Source of the DNA: Petrolisthes cinctipes
Taxonomy: Eukaryota > Arthropoda > Malacostraca > Decapoda > Porcellanidae
Reading direction: 5' to 3'
Assembly (NCBI GenBank): GCA_033782935.1
Contig: JAWQEG010000477.1
Span: 1,612,001-1,676,000, forward strand
DNA: 64,000 bases
Both the position numbers and the translations under genes were made by a program. Below, one piece after another: positions 41,615-53,209 of the stretch (position 1 is the first letter of the stretch; each line of letters opens with the position of its first letter). The notes beneath the pieces were generated by a model. That model was not told the origin of the DNA. It did not search any database and saw only the letters and a program-made list of their open reading frames with translations.

Positions 41615-44600
41615 GTGTTAGAGTATTTTCAAAATACATGCTCAAAACATACTGAAAATCGATCTTTTAGGTGCACAAAAGTCGATATGTGCATGCATCT
41701 TCAGTACCCGTTTATATCTCAAATTCAGGCTCAAAACACCCGAAAATTCAATATTTTGGGGTCCCAGAAGCAATCTGTACATACCTACTCAGTGTTAGAG
41801 TATTTTCAAAATACAGGCCCAAAACATGCTGAAAATCGATATTTTTGGTGCCCAAAGTCAATATGTGCATGTATCTTCTGTACCCGTTTATATCTCAAAT
41901 TCAGGCTCAAAACACCCGAAAATTCAATATTTTGGGGTCCCAGAAGCAATCTGTACAGTGCTAGAATATTTTCAAAATATAGGCTAAAAACATGCTAAAA
42001 ATCGACATTTTAGGTGCCAAAAAGTCGATATCTCAAATTCAGTCCCAAAACACCCGAAAATTCGATATTTAGGGGTCACAGAAGCGATCTGTACATGCCT
42101 ACTCCGTGTTAGAGTATTTTCAAAATACATGCTCAAAACATACTGAAAATCGATCTTTTAGGTGCACAAAAGTCGATATGTGCATGCATCTTCAGTACCC
42201 GTTTATATCTCAAATTCTGGCCCTAAACACCCGAAAATTCGATATTTTGGGGTCCCAGAAGCGATCTGTACATGCCTACTCCGTGTTAGAGTATTTTCAA
42301 AGTATCTTCCGTACCCGTTTATATCTCAAATTCAGGCTCAAAACACCCGAAAATTCAATATTTTGGGGTCCCAGAAGCAATCTGTACAGTGCTAGAATAT
42401 TTTCAAAATATAGGCTAAAAACATGCTTAAAAATCGATCTTTTAGGTGCCTAAAGGTCGATATCTCAAATTCAGTCCCAAAACACCCGAAAATTCGATAT
42501 TTACGGGTCCCAGAAGCGATCTGTACATGCCTACTCCGTGTTAGAGTATTTTTAAAATACATGCTCAAAACATACTGAAAATCGATCTTTTAGGTGCACA
42601 AAAGTCGATATGTGCATGCATCTTCAGTACCCGTTTATATCTCAAAATCAGGCTAAAAACACCCGAAAATTCAATATTTTGGGGTCCCAGAAGCAATCTG
42701 TACATGCCTACTCAGTGTTAGAGTATTTTCAAAATACAGGCCCAAAACATGCTGAAAATCGATATTTTAGATGCCCAAAGTCAATATGTGCATGTATCTT
42801 CTGTACCCGTTTATATCTCAAATTCAGGCTCAAAACACCCGAAAAATCAATATTTTGGGGTCCCAGAAGCAATCTGTACATGCCTACACAGTGCTAGAAT
42901 ATTTTCAAAATATAGGCTAAAAACATGCTAAAAATCGACATTTTAGGTGCCAAAAAATCGATATCTCAAATTCAGTCCCAAAACACCCGAAAATTCGATA
43001 TTTAGAGGTCCCAGAAGGTATCTGTACATGCTTACTCCATGTTAGAGTATTTTCAAAATACAGGCCAAAAACATACTGAAAATCGATCTTTTAGGTGCCC
43101 AAAAGTCGATATGTGCATGCATCTTCTGTACCCGTTTATATCTCAAATTCTGGCCCTAAACACCCGAAAATTCGATATTTTGGGGTCCCAGAAGCGATCT
43201 GTACATGCCTACTCCGTGTTAGAGTATTTTCAAAATTCAGGCCCAAAACATGCTTAAAATCGATATTTTTGGTGCCCAAAGTCAATATGTGCATGTATCT
43301 TCTGTACCCGTTTATATCTCAAATTCTGGCTCAAAACACCCGAAAATTCAATATTTTGGGGTCCCAGAAGCAATCTGTACATGCCTACTCAGTGTAAGAG
43401 TATTTTCAAAATACAGGCCCAAAACATGCTGAAAATCGATATTTTAGATGCCCAAAGTCAATATGTGCATGTATCTTCTGTATCCGTTTATATCTCAAAT
43501 TCAGGCTCAAAACACCCGAAAATTCAATATTTTGGGGTCCCAGAAGCAATCTGTACATGCCTACACAGTGCTAGAATATTTTCAAAATATTGGCTAAAAA
43601 CATGCTAAAAATCGACATTTTAGGTGCCAAAAATTCGATATCTCAAATTCAGTCCCAAAACACCCGAAAATTCGATATTTAGAGGTCCCAGAAGGTATCT
43701 GTACATGCCTACTCCGTGTTAGAGTATTTTCAAAATACAGGCCAAAAACATACTGAAAATCGATCTTTTAGGTGCCCAAAAGTCGATATGTGCATGCATC
43801 TTCTGTACCCGTTTATATCTCAAATTCTGGCCCTAAACACCCGAAAATTCGATATTTTGGGGTCCCAGAAGCGATCTGTACATGCCTACTCCGTGTTAGA
43901 GTATTTTCAAAATTCAGGCCAAAAACATACTGAAAATCGATCTTTTAGGTGCCCAAAAGTCGATATGTGCATGCATCTTCTGTACCCGTTTATATCACAA
44001 ATTCTGGCCCTAAACACCCGAAAATTCGATATTTTGGGGTCCCAGAAGCGATCTGTACATGCCTACTCCGTGTTAGAGTATTTTCAAAATTCAGGCCCAA
44101 AACATGCTGAAAATCGATATTTTTGGTGCCCAAAGTCAATATGTGCATGTATCTTCTGTACCCGTTTATATCTCAAATTCAGGCTCAAAACACCCGAAAA
44201 TTCAATATTTTGGGGTACCAGAAGCAATCTGTACATGCCTACTCAGTGCTAGAATATTTTCAAAATATAGGCTAAAAACATGCTAAAAATCGATCTTTTA
44301 GGTGCCAAAAAGTCGATATCTCAAATTCAGTCCCAAAACACCCGAAAATTCGATATTTAGGGGTCCCAGAAGCGATCTGTACATGCCTACTCCGTGTTAG
44401 AGTATTTTCAAAATACATGCTCAAAACATACTGAAAATCGATCTTTTAGGTGCACAAAAGTCGATATGTGCATGCATCTTCAGTACCCGTTTATATCTTA
44501 AATTCAGGCTCAAAACACCCGAAAATTCAATATTTTGGTGTCCCAGAAGCAATCTGTACATGCCTACTCAGTGTTAGAGTATTTTCAAAATACAGGCCCA

Positions 44601-44894
44601 AAACATGCTGAAAATCGATATTTAAGATGCCCAAAGTCAATATGTGCATGTATCATCTGTACCCGTTTATATCTCAAATTCAGGCTCAAAACACCCGAAA
44701 ATTCAATATTTTGGGGTCCCAGAAGCAATCTGTACATGCCTACTTAGTGCTAGAATATTTTCAAAATATAGGCTAAAAACATGCTAAAAATCGATCTTTT
44801 AGGTGCCAAAAAATCGATATCTCAAATTCAGTCCCAAAACACCCGAAAATTCGATATTTAGGGGTCCCAGAAGGTATCTGTACATGCCTACTCC
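41615..44894 (+). repeat. 3,280-bp repeat unit, copy in block IV
   Basis: This is the 13-kb-offset counterpart of 28542-31821. Here the following copy (44895 onward) is not cut off and continues to about 47700, with small differences such as ACGGGTCCC (42500) against AGGGGTCCC (45783). Confidence 0.85.
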
Positions 44895-47700
44895 GTGTTA
44901 GAGTATTTTCAAAATACATGCTCAAAACATACTGAAAATCGATCTTTTAGGTGCACAAAAGTCGATATGTGCATGCATCTTCAGTACCCGTTTATATCTC
45001 AAATTCAGGCTCAAAACACCCGAAAATTCAATATTTTGGGGTCCCAGAAGCAATCTGTACATACCTACTCAGTGTTAGAGTATTTTCAAAATACAGGCCC
45101 AAAACATGCTGAAAATCGATATTTTTGGTGCCCAAAGTCAATATGTGCATGTATCTTCTGTACCCGTTTATATCTCAAATTCAGGCTCAAAACACCCGAA
45201 AATTCAATATTTTGGGGTCCCAGAAGCAATCTGTACAGTGCTAGAATATTTTCAAAATATAGGCTAAAAACATGCTAAAAATCGACATTTTAGGTGCCAA
45301 AAAGTCGATATCTCAAATTCAGTCCCAAAACACCCGAAAATTCGATATTTAGGGGTCGCAGAAGCGATCTGTACATGCCTACTCCGTGTTAGAGTATTTT
45401 CAAAATACATGCTCAAAACATACTGAAAATCGATCTTTTAGGTGCACAAAAGTCGATATGTGCATGCATCTTCAGTACCCGTTTATATCTCAAATTCTGG
45501 CCCTAAACACCCGAAAATTCGATATTTTGGGGTCCCAGAAGCGATCTGTACATGCCTACTCCGTGTTAGAGTATTTTCAAAGTATCTTCTGTACCCGTTT
45601 ATATCTCAAATTCAGGCTCAAAACACCCGAAAATTCAATATTTTGGGGTCCCAGAAGCAATCTGTACAGTGCTAGAATATTTTCAAAATATAGGCTAAAA
45701 ACATGCTTAAAAATCGATCTTTTAGGTGCCTAAAGGTCGATATCTCAAATTCAGTCCCAAAACACCCGAAAATTCGATATTTAGGGGTCCCAGAAGCGAT
45801 CTGTACATGCCTACTCCGTGTTAGAGTATTTTTAAAATACATGCTCAAAACATACTGAAAATCGATCTTTTAGGTGCACAAAAGTCGATATGTGCATGCA
45901 TCTTCAGTACCCGTTTATATCTCAAAATCAGGCTCAAAACACCCGAAAATTCAATATTTTGGGGTCCCAGAAGCAATCTGTACATGCCTACTCAGTGTTA
46001 GAGTATTTTCAAAATACAGGCCCAAAACATGCTGAAAATCGATATTTTAGATGCCCAAAGTCAATATGTGCATGTATCTTCTGTACCCGTTTATATCTCA
46101 AATTCAGGCTCAAAACACCCGAAAATTCAATATTTTGGGGTCCCAGAAGCAATCTGTACATGCCTACACAGTGCTAGAATATTTTCAAAATATAGGCTAA
46201 AAACATGCTAAAAATCGACATTTTAGGTGCCAAAAAATCGATATCTCAAATTCAGTCCCAAAACACCCGAAAATTCGATATTTAGAGGTCCCAGAAGGTA
46301 TCTGTACATGCTTACTCCATGTTAGAGTATTTTCAAAATACAGGCCAAAAACATACTGAAAATCGATCTTTTAGGTGCCCAAAAGTCGATATGTGCATGC
46401 ATCTTCTGTACCCGTTTATATCTCAAATTCTGGCCCTAAACACCCGAAAATTCGATATTTTGGGGTCCCAGAAGCGATCTGTACATGCCTACTCCGTGTT
46501 AGAGTATTTTCAAAATTCAGGCCCAAAACATGCTTAAAATCGATATTTTTGGTGCCCAAAGTCAATATGTGCATGTATCTTCTGTACCCGTTTATATCTC
46601 AAATTCAGGCTCAAAACACCCGAAAATTCAATATTTTGGGGTCCCAGAAGCAATCTGTACATGCCTACTCAGTGTAAGAGTATTTCCAAAATACAGGCCC
46701 AAAACATGCTGAAAATCGATATTTTAGATGCCCAAAGTCAATATGTGCATGTATCTTCTGTACCCGTTTATATCTCAAATTCAGGCTCAAAACACCCGAA
46801 AATTCAATATTTTGGGGTCCCAGAAGCAATCTGTACATGCCTACACAGTGCTAGAATATTTTCAAAATATTGGCTAAAAACATGCTAAAAATCGACATTT
46901 TAGGTGCCAAAAATTCGATATCTCAAATTCAGTCCCAAAACACCCGAAAATTCGATATTTAGAGGTCCCAGAAGGTATCTGTACATGCCTACTCCGTGTT
47001 AGAGTATTTTCAAAATACAGGCCAAAAACATACTGAAAATCGATCTTTTAGGTGCCCAAAAGTCGATATGTGCATGCATCTTCTGTACCCGTTTATATCT
47101 CAAATTCTGGCCCTAAACACCCGAAAATTCGATATTTTTGGGTCCAAGAAGCGATCTGTACATGCCTACTCCGTGTTAGAGTATTTTCAAAATTCAGGCC
47201 AAAAACATACTGAAAATCGATCTTTTAGGTGCCCAAAAGTCGATATGTGCATGCATCTTCTGTACCCGTTTATATCACAAATTCTGGCCCTAAACACCCG
47301 AAAATTCGATATTTTGGGGTCCCAGAAGCGATCTGTACATGCCTACTCCGTGTTAGAGTATTTTCAAAATTCAGGCCCAAAACATGCTGAAAATCGATAT
47401 TTTTGGTGCCCAAAGTCAATATGTGCATGTATCTTCTGTACCCGTTTATATCTCAAATTCAGGCTCAAAACACCCGAAAATTCAATATTTTGGGGTACCA
47501 GAAGCAATCTGTACATGCACACTCAGTGCTAGAATATTTTCAAAATATAATCTAAAAACATGCTAAAAATCGATCTTTTAGGTGCCAAAAAGTCGATATC
47601 TCAAATTCAGTCCCAAAACACCCGAAAATTCGATATTTAGGGGTCCCAGAAGTGATCTGTACATGCCTACTCCGTGTTAAAGTATTTTCAAAATACATGC
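44895..47700 (+). repeat. Second 3,280-bp unit, continuing past the 13-kb duplicate
   Basis: Units at 44895, 45386, 45890, 46319, 46996 and 47384 match those 3,280 bp upstream. The homology fades after about 47700, where an additional 500-bp trimer has entered. For example, the marker ATTTAAGATGCCC lies 3,780 bp, not 3,280 bp, downstream of its copy near 44619. The exact end is not resolved by eye. Confidence 0.75.
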
Positions 47701-49351
47701 TCAAAACATACTGAAAATCGATCTTTTAGGTGCACAAAAGTCGATATGTGCATGCATCTTCAGTACCCGTTTATATCTTAAATTCAGGCTCAAAACACCC
47801 GAAAATTCAATATTTTGGGGTCCCAGAAGCAATCTGTACATGCCTACTCAGTGTTAGAGTATTTTCAAAATACAGGCAGAAACATGCTGAAAATCGATAT
47901 TTTAGATGCCCAAAGTCAGTATGTGCATGTATCTTCTGTACCCGTTTATATCTCAAATTCAGGCTCAAAACACCCGAAAATTCAATATTTTGGGGTCCCA
48001 GAAGCAATCTGTACATGCCTACTCAGTGCTAGAATATTTTCAAAATATAGGCTAAAAACATGCTAAAAATCGATCTTTTAGGTGCCAAAAAGTCGATATC
48101 TCAAATTCAGTCCCAAAACACCCGAAAATTCGATATTTAGGGGTCCCAGAAGCGATCTGTACATGCCTACTCCGTGTTAGAGTATTTTCAAAATACATGC
48201 TCAAAACATACTGAAAATCGATCTTTTATTTGCACAAAAGTCGATATGTGCATGCATCTTCAGTACCCGTTTATATCTTAAATTCAGGCTCAAAACACCC
48301 GAAAATTCAATATTTTGGGGTCCCAGAAGCAATCTGTACATGCCTACTCAGTGTTAGAGTATTTTCAAAATACAGGCCCAAAACATGCTGAAAATCGATA
48401 TTTAAGATGCCCAAAGTCAATATGTGCATGTATCATCTGTACCCGTTTATATCTCAAATTCAGGCTCAAAACACCCGAAAATTCAATATTTTGGGGTCCC
48501 AGAAGCAATCTGTACATGCCTACTCAGTGCTAGAATATTTTCAAAATATAGGCTAAAAACATGCTAAAAATCGATCTTTTAGGTGCCAAAAAGTCGATAT
48601 CTCAAATTCAGTCCCAAAACACCCGAAAATTCGATATTTAGGGGTCCCAGAAGCGATCTGTACATGCCTACTCCGTGTTAGAGTATTTTCAAAATACATG
48701 CTCAAAACATACTGAAAATCGATCTGTTAGGTGCACAAAAGTCGATATGTGCATGCATCTTCTGTACCCGTTTATATCTCAAATTCAGGCTCAAAACACC
48801 CGAAAATTCAATATTTTGGGGTCCCAGAAGCAATCTGTACATGCCTACTCAGTGTTAGAGTATTTTCAAAATACAGGCCCAAAACATGCTGAAAATCGAT
48901 ATTTTTGGTGCCCAAAGTCAATATGTGCATGTATCTTCTGTACCCGTTTATATCTCAAAATCAGGCTCAAAACACCCGAAAATTCAATATTTTGGGGTCC
49001 CAGAAGCAATCTGTACATGCCTACTCAGTGTTAGAGTATTTTCAAAATACAGGCCCAAAACATGCTGAAAATCGATATTTTAGATGCCCAAAGTCAATAT
49101 GTGCATGTATCTTCTGTACCCGTTTATATCTCAAATTCAGGCTCAAAACACCCGAAAATTCAATATTTTGGGGTCCCAGAAGCAATCTGTACATGCCTAC
49201 ACAGTGCTAGAATATTTTCAAAATATAGGCTAAAAACATGCTAAAAATCGACATTTTAGGTGCCAAAAATTCGATATCTCAAATTCAGTCCCAAAACACC
49301 CGAAAATTCGATATTTAGAGGTCCCAGAAGGTATCTGTACATGCCTACTCC
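46996..49351 (+). repeat. 2,356-bp tandem duplication, copy 1
   Basis: The unit starts with an A2-A2-B2 run bearing private marks: ATATTTTTGGGTCCAAGAAGC (spanning 47132-47152), a GGGGTACCAG near 47495 and ACATGCACACTC near 47512. Later marks are TACAGGCAGAAACATGC near 47874 and CTTTTATTTGCACAAAAG near 48223. All of these recur 2,356 bp downstream. Confidence 0.87.
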
Positions 49352-51707
49352 GTGTTAGAGTATTTTCAAAATACAGGCCAAAAACATACTGAAAATCGAT
49401 CTTTTAGGTGCCCAAAAGTCGATATGTGCATGCATCTTCTGTACCCGTTTATATCTCAAATTCTGGCCCTAAACACCCGAAAATTCGATATTTTTGGGTC
49501 CAAGAAGCGATCTGTACATGCCTACTCCGTGTTAGAGTATTTTCAAAATTCAGGCCAAAAACATACTGAAAATCGATCTTTTAGGTGCCCAAAAGTCTAT
49601 ATGTGCATGCATCTTCTGTACCCGTTTATATCACAAATTCTGGCCCTAAACACCCGAAAATTCGATATTTTGGGGTCCCAGAAGCGATCTGTACATGCCT
49701 ACTCCGTGTTAGAGTATTTTCAAAATTCAGGCCCAAAACATGCTGAAAATCGATATTTTTGGTGCCCAAAGTCAATATGTGCATGTATCTTCTGTACACG
49801 TTTATATCTCAAATTCAGGCTCAAAACACCCGAAAATTCAATATTTTGGGGTACCAGAAGCAATCTGTACATGCACACTCAGTGCTAGAATATTTTCAAA
49901 ATATAGGCTAAAAACATGCTAAAAATCGATCTTTTAGGTGCCAAAAAGTCGATATCTCAAATTCAGTCCCAAAACACCCGAAAATTCGATATTTAGGGGT
50001 CCCAGAAGTGATCTGTACATGCCTACTCCGTGTTAGAGTATTTTCAAAATACATGCTCAAAACATACTGAAAATCGATCTTTTAGGTGCACAAAAGTCGA
50101 TATGTGCATGCATCTTCAGTACCCGTTTATATCTTAAATTCAGGCTCAAAACACCCGAAAATTCAATATTTTGGGGTCCCAGAAGCAATCTGTACATGCC
50201 TACTCAGTGTTAGAGTATTTTCAAAATACAGGCAGAAACATGCTGAAAATCGATATTTTAGATGCCCAAAGTCAGTATGTGCATGTATCTTCTGTACCCG
50301 TTTATATCTCAAATTCAGGCTCAAAACACCCGAAAATTCAATATTTTGGGGTCCCAGAAGCAATCTGTACATGCCTACTCAGTGCTAGAATATTTTCAAA
50401 ATATAGGCTAAAAACATGCTAAAAATCGATCTTTTAGGTGCCAAAAAGTCGATATCTCAAATTCAGTCCCAAAACACCCGAAAATTCGATATTTAGGGGT
50501 CCCAGAAGCGATCTGTACATGCCTACTCCGTGTTAGAGTATTTTCAAAATACATGCTCAAAACATACTGAAAATCGATCTTTTATTTGCACAAAAGTCGA
50601 TATGTGCATGCATCTTCAGTACCCGTTTATATCTTAAATTCAGGCTCAAAACACCCGAAAATTCAATATTTTGGGGTCCCAGAAGCAATCTGTACATGCC
50701 TACTCAGTGTTAGAGTATTTTCAAAATACAGGCCCAAAACATGCTGAAAATCGATATTTAAGATGCCCAAAGTCAATATGTGCATGTATCATCTGTACCC
50801 GTTTATATCTCAAATTCAGGCTCAAAACACCCGAAAATTCAATATTTTGGGGTCCCAGAAGCAATCTGTACATGCCTACTCAGTGCTAGAATATTTTCAA
50901 AATATAGGCTAAAAACATGCTAAAAATCGATCTTTTAGGTGCCAAAAAGTCGATATCTCAAATTCAGTCCCAAAACACCCGAAAATTCGATATTTAGGGG
51001 TCCCAGAAGCGATCTGTACATGCCTACTCCGTGTTAGAGTATTTTCAAAATACATGCTCAAAACATACTGAAAATCGATCTGTTAGGTGCACAAAAGTCG
51101 ATATGTGCATGCATCTTCAGTACCCGTTTATATCTCAAATTCATGCTCAAAACACCCGAAAATTCAATATTTTGGGGTCCCAGAAGCAATCTGTACATGC
51201 CTACTCAGTGTTAGAGTATTTTCAAAATACAGGCCCAAAACATGCTGAAAATCGATATTTTTGGTGCCCAAAGTCAATATGTGCATTTATCTTCTGTACC
51301 CGTTTATATCTCAAAATCAGGCTCAAAACACCCGAAAATTCAATATTTTGGGGTCCCAGAAGCAATCTGTACATGCCTACTCAGTGTTAGAGTATTTTCA
51401 AAATACAGGCCCAAAACATGCTGAAAATCGATATTTTAGATGCCCAAAGTCAATATGTGCATGTATCTTCTGTACCCGTTTATATCTCAAATTCAGGCTC
51501 AAAACACCCGAAAATTCAATATTTTGGGGTCCCAGAAGCAATCTGTACATGCCTACACAGTGCTAGAATATTTTCAAAATATAGGCTAAAAACATGCTAA
51601 AAATCGACATTTTAGGTGCCAAAAAATCGATATCTCAAATTCAGTCCCAAAACACCCGAAAATTCGATATTTAGAGGTCCCAGAAGGTATCTGTACATGC
51701 TTACTCC
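49352..51707 (+). repeat. 2,356-bp tandem duplication, copy 2
   Basis: It carries the same private marks as copy 1. Differences include AGTCTATATGTG near 49595, TGTACACGTTTAT near 49796, TTCATGCTC near 51141 and GTGCATTTATC near 51291, while copy 1 has TATAATCTAAAAAC near 47547 where copy 2 has TATAGGCTAAAAAC. After 51707 the array returns to A2-B2-C2. Confidence 0.86.
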
Positions 51708-52708
51708 ATGTTAGAGTATTTTCAAAATACAGGCCAAAAACATACTGAAAATCGATCTTTTAGGTGCACAAAAGTCGATATGTGCATGCATCTTCTGTAC
51801 CCGTTTATATCTCAAATTCTGGCCCTAAACACCCGAAAATTCGATATTTTGGGGTCCCAGAAGCGATCTGTACATGCCTACTAAGTGTTAGAGTATTTTC
51901 AAAATTCAGGCCCAAAACATGCTGAAAATCGATATTTTTGGTGCCCAAAGTCAATATGTGCATGTATCTTCTGTACCCGTTTATATCTCAAATTCAGGCT
52001 CAAAACACCCGAAAATTCAATATTTTGGGGTCCCAGAAGCAATCTGTACATGCCTACTCAGTGCTAGAATATTTTCAAAATATAGGCTAAAAACATGCTA
52101 AAAATCGATCTTTTAGGTGCCAAAAAGTCGATATCTCAAATTCAGTCCCAAAACACCCGAAAATTCGATATTTAGGGGTCCCAGAAGCGATCTGTACATG
52201 CCTACTCCGTGTTAGAGTATTTTCAAAATACATGCTCAAAACATACTGAAAATCGATATTTTAGATGTCCAAAGTCAATATGTGCATGTATCTTCTGTAC
52301 CCGTTTATATCTCAAATTCAGGCTCAAAACACCCGAAAATTCAATATTTTGGGGTCCCAGAAGCAATCTGTACATGCCTACTCAGTGTTAGAGTATTTTC
52401 AAAAAAAAGGCCCAAAACATGCTGAAAATCGATATTTTAGATGCCCAAAGACAATATGTGCATGTATCTTCTGTACCCGTTTATATCTCAAATTCAGGCT
52501 AAAAACACCCGAAAATTCAATATTTTGGGGTCCCAGAAGCAATCTGTACATGCCTACTCAGTGCTAGAATATTTTCAAAATATAGGCTAAAAACATGCTA
52601 AAAATCGACATTTTAGGTGCCAAAAAGTCGATATCTCAAATTCAGTCCCAAAACACCCGAAAATTCGATATTTAGGGGTCCCAGAAGCGATCTGTACATG
52701 CCTACTCC

Positions 52709-52797
52709 GTGTTAGAGTATTTTCAAAATACATGCTCAAAACATACTGAAAATCGATCTTTTAGGTGCACAAAAGTCGATATGTGCATGCATCTTCA
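52709..52797 (+). repeat. First half-monomer (89-bp ancestral subunit)
   Basis: The first 89 bp of the A monomer align with the following 88 bp (52798-52885) over their whole length. Shared landmarks in the same order are GT, TAT, CAAA, GCTCAAAACA, GAAAAT, CGAT, TTTT, CA-AAG, GAT, TGT, CATGC and CT. By hand I count about 58 matches in 88 positions with one gap, so roughly 65% identity. The 177-bp monomer therefore arose by duplication of a shorter repeat, and the halves have since diverged. Confidence 0.85.
52784..52791. other. 8-bp palindrome TGCATGCA specific to class A monomers
   Basis: The octamer TGCATGCA is self-complementary and recurs in almost every A1 and A2 monomer. B monomers have TGCATGTA instead, and C monomers have lost the site by the 29-bp deletion. 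It lies at the end of the first half-monomer. It could be a protein-binding or structural site, but there is no direct evidence for that. Confidence 0.6.
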
Positions 52798-52885
52798 GTA
52801 CCCGTTTATATCTCAAAATCAGGCTCAAAACACCCGAAAATTCAATATTTTGGGGTCCCAGAAGCAATCTGTACATGCCTACTCA
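52798..52885 (+). repeat. Second half-monomer (88-bp ancestral subunit)
   Basis: This is the partner of the preceding 89-bp half. It opens GTACCCGTTTATATCTCAAA and carries GCTCAAAACACCCGAAAATT, the GGGGTCCC block and CTGTACATGCCTACTC. Its A/T tracts fall at nearly the same offsets as those of the first half. The 29-bp deletion of C monomers spans the joint between the two halves. Confidence 0.85.
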
Positions 52886-53061
52886 GTGTTAGAGTATTTT
52901 CAAAATACAGGCCCAAAACATGCTGAAAATCGATATTTTAGATGCCCAAAGTCAATATGTGCATGTATCTTCTGTACCCGTTTATATCTCAAATTCAGGC
53001 TCAAAACACCCGAAAATTCAATATTTTGGGGTCCCAGAAGCAATCTGTACATGCCTACACA
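52886..53061 (+). repeat. Monomer class B1 (176 bp)
   Basis: Diagnostic features are TACAGGCCCAAAACATGCTG, ATTTTAGATGCCCAAAGTC, CAATATGTGCATGTATCTTC and the ending CTACACA or CTACTCA before the next unit. B1 has one base fewer than A because CAAAAGTC is CAAAGTC, so each B monomer shifts the frame relative to A. It normally follows A1 and precedes C1. Tandem B1-B1 pairs occur at 569/745 and 2425/2601. Confidence 0.92.
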
Positions 53062-53209
53062 GTGCTAGAATATTTTCAAAATATAGGCTAAAAACATGCT
53101 AAAAATCGACATTTTAGGTGCCAAAAAATCGATATCTCAAATTCAGTCCCAAAACACCCGAAAATTCGATATTTAGAGGTCCCAGAAGGTATCTGTACAT
53201 GCTTACTCC
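53062..53209 (+). repeat. Monomer class C1 (148 bp, deleted monomer)
   Basis: It opens with GTGCTAGAATATTTTC, then TATAGGCTAAAAACATGC and ATCGACATTTTAGGTGCC, then AAAAAATCGATATCTC, and ends with ATTTAGAGGTCCCAGAAGG. Compared with A it lacks 29 bp that would contain the GTGCATGCATCTTCAG and ACCCGTTTA region. The 148-bp length is close to the roughly 147 bp of a nucleosome core, which may be coincidence. C1 normally closes the first trimer and precedes A2. Confidence 0.92.

Larger units (their letters stand above)
32591..45663 (+). repeat. 13-kb tandem segmental duplication, copy 2
   Basis: This copy is 177 bp longer than copy 1, explained by one 176-bp monomer and one base that copy 1 has lost. 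Private substitutions include CATGTTGAAAAT near 32968 and TCCCTGAAGC near 33080. At roughly ten visible substitutions in 13 kb the two copies are far closer to each other than neighbouring hexamers within either copy, so the duplication is recent or is still being homogenised. Confidence 0.9.
34247..45663 (+). repeat. Macro-block IV (from its anchor to the end of the 13-kb duplicate)
   Basis: It repeats block III almost base for base, at an offset of 12,896 up to about 37100, 12,897 up to about 39390, and 13,073 after that. The step at 37100 is one extra A (a single-base deletion near 24199 in block III). The step near 39390 is a complete 176-bp stretch missing from block III. Openers: A2 34247, hybrid 34424, B2 34601, C2 34777. 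The A1-C1 dimers are at 34925 and 35751. Homology with block III stops near 45663, where the sequence carries on into a further 3,280-bp repeat. Confidence 0.85.
52709..52885 (+). repeat. Monomer class A1 (177 bp)
   Basis: Diagnostic features are TACATGCTCAAAACATACTG near the start, GGTGCACAAAAGTCGATATG in the middle, TGCATGCATCTTCAG, and a second half that normally carries TTCAATATTTTGGGG and AAGCAATCTG. This copy has CTCAAAATCAGG where most A1 copies have CTCAAATTCAGG. Its length is 59 codons exactly, which keeps one frame open through the unit and creates spurious reading frames. A1 usually precedes B1, B2 or, in the 325-bp dimers, C1. Copies with the A2-like ending (TTCGATATTTTGGGG, AAGCGATCTG) occur at 6416, 8068, 22354 and 35250 and look like gene-conversion or crossover products. 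Confidence 0.92.

Noticed and set aside
47807..48016. Minus-strand open frames of 66-70 codons (also at 24050-24250, 50163-50372, 58192-58404, 58941-59141 and 61865-62065)
   Set aside because: These are chance openings of the complementary strand where monomer variants remove a stop. They have no conservation beyond that of the repeat and no independent signal.
52798..52885. Promoter (TATA-like TTTATATC in each second half-monomer)
   Set aside because: The A/T-rich string recurs hundreds of times as part of the repeat and is not paired with any transcript feature. Satellite transcription is possible but cannot be inferred from it.
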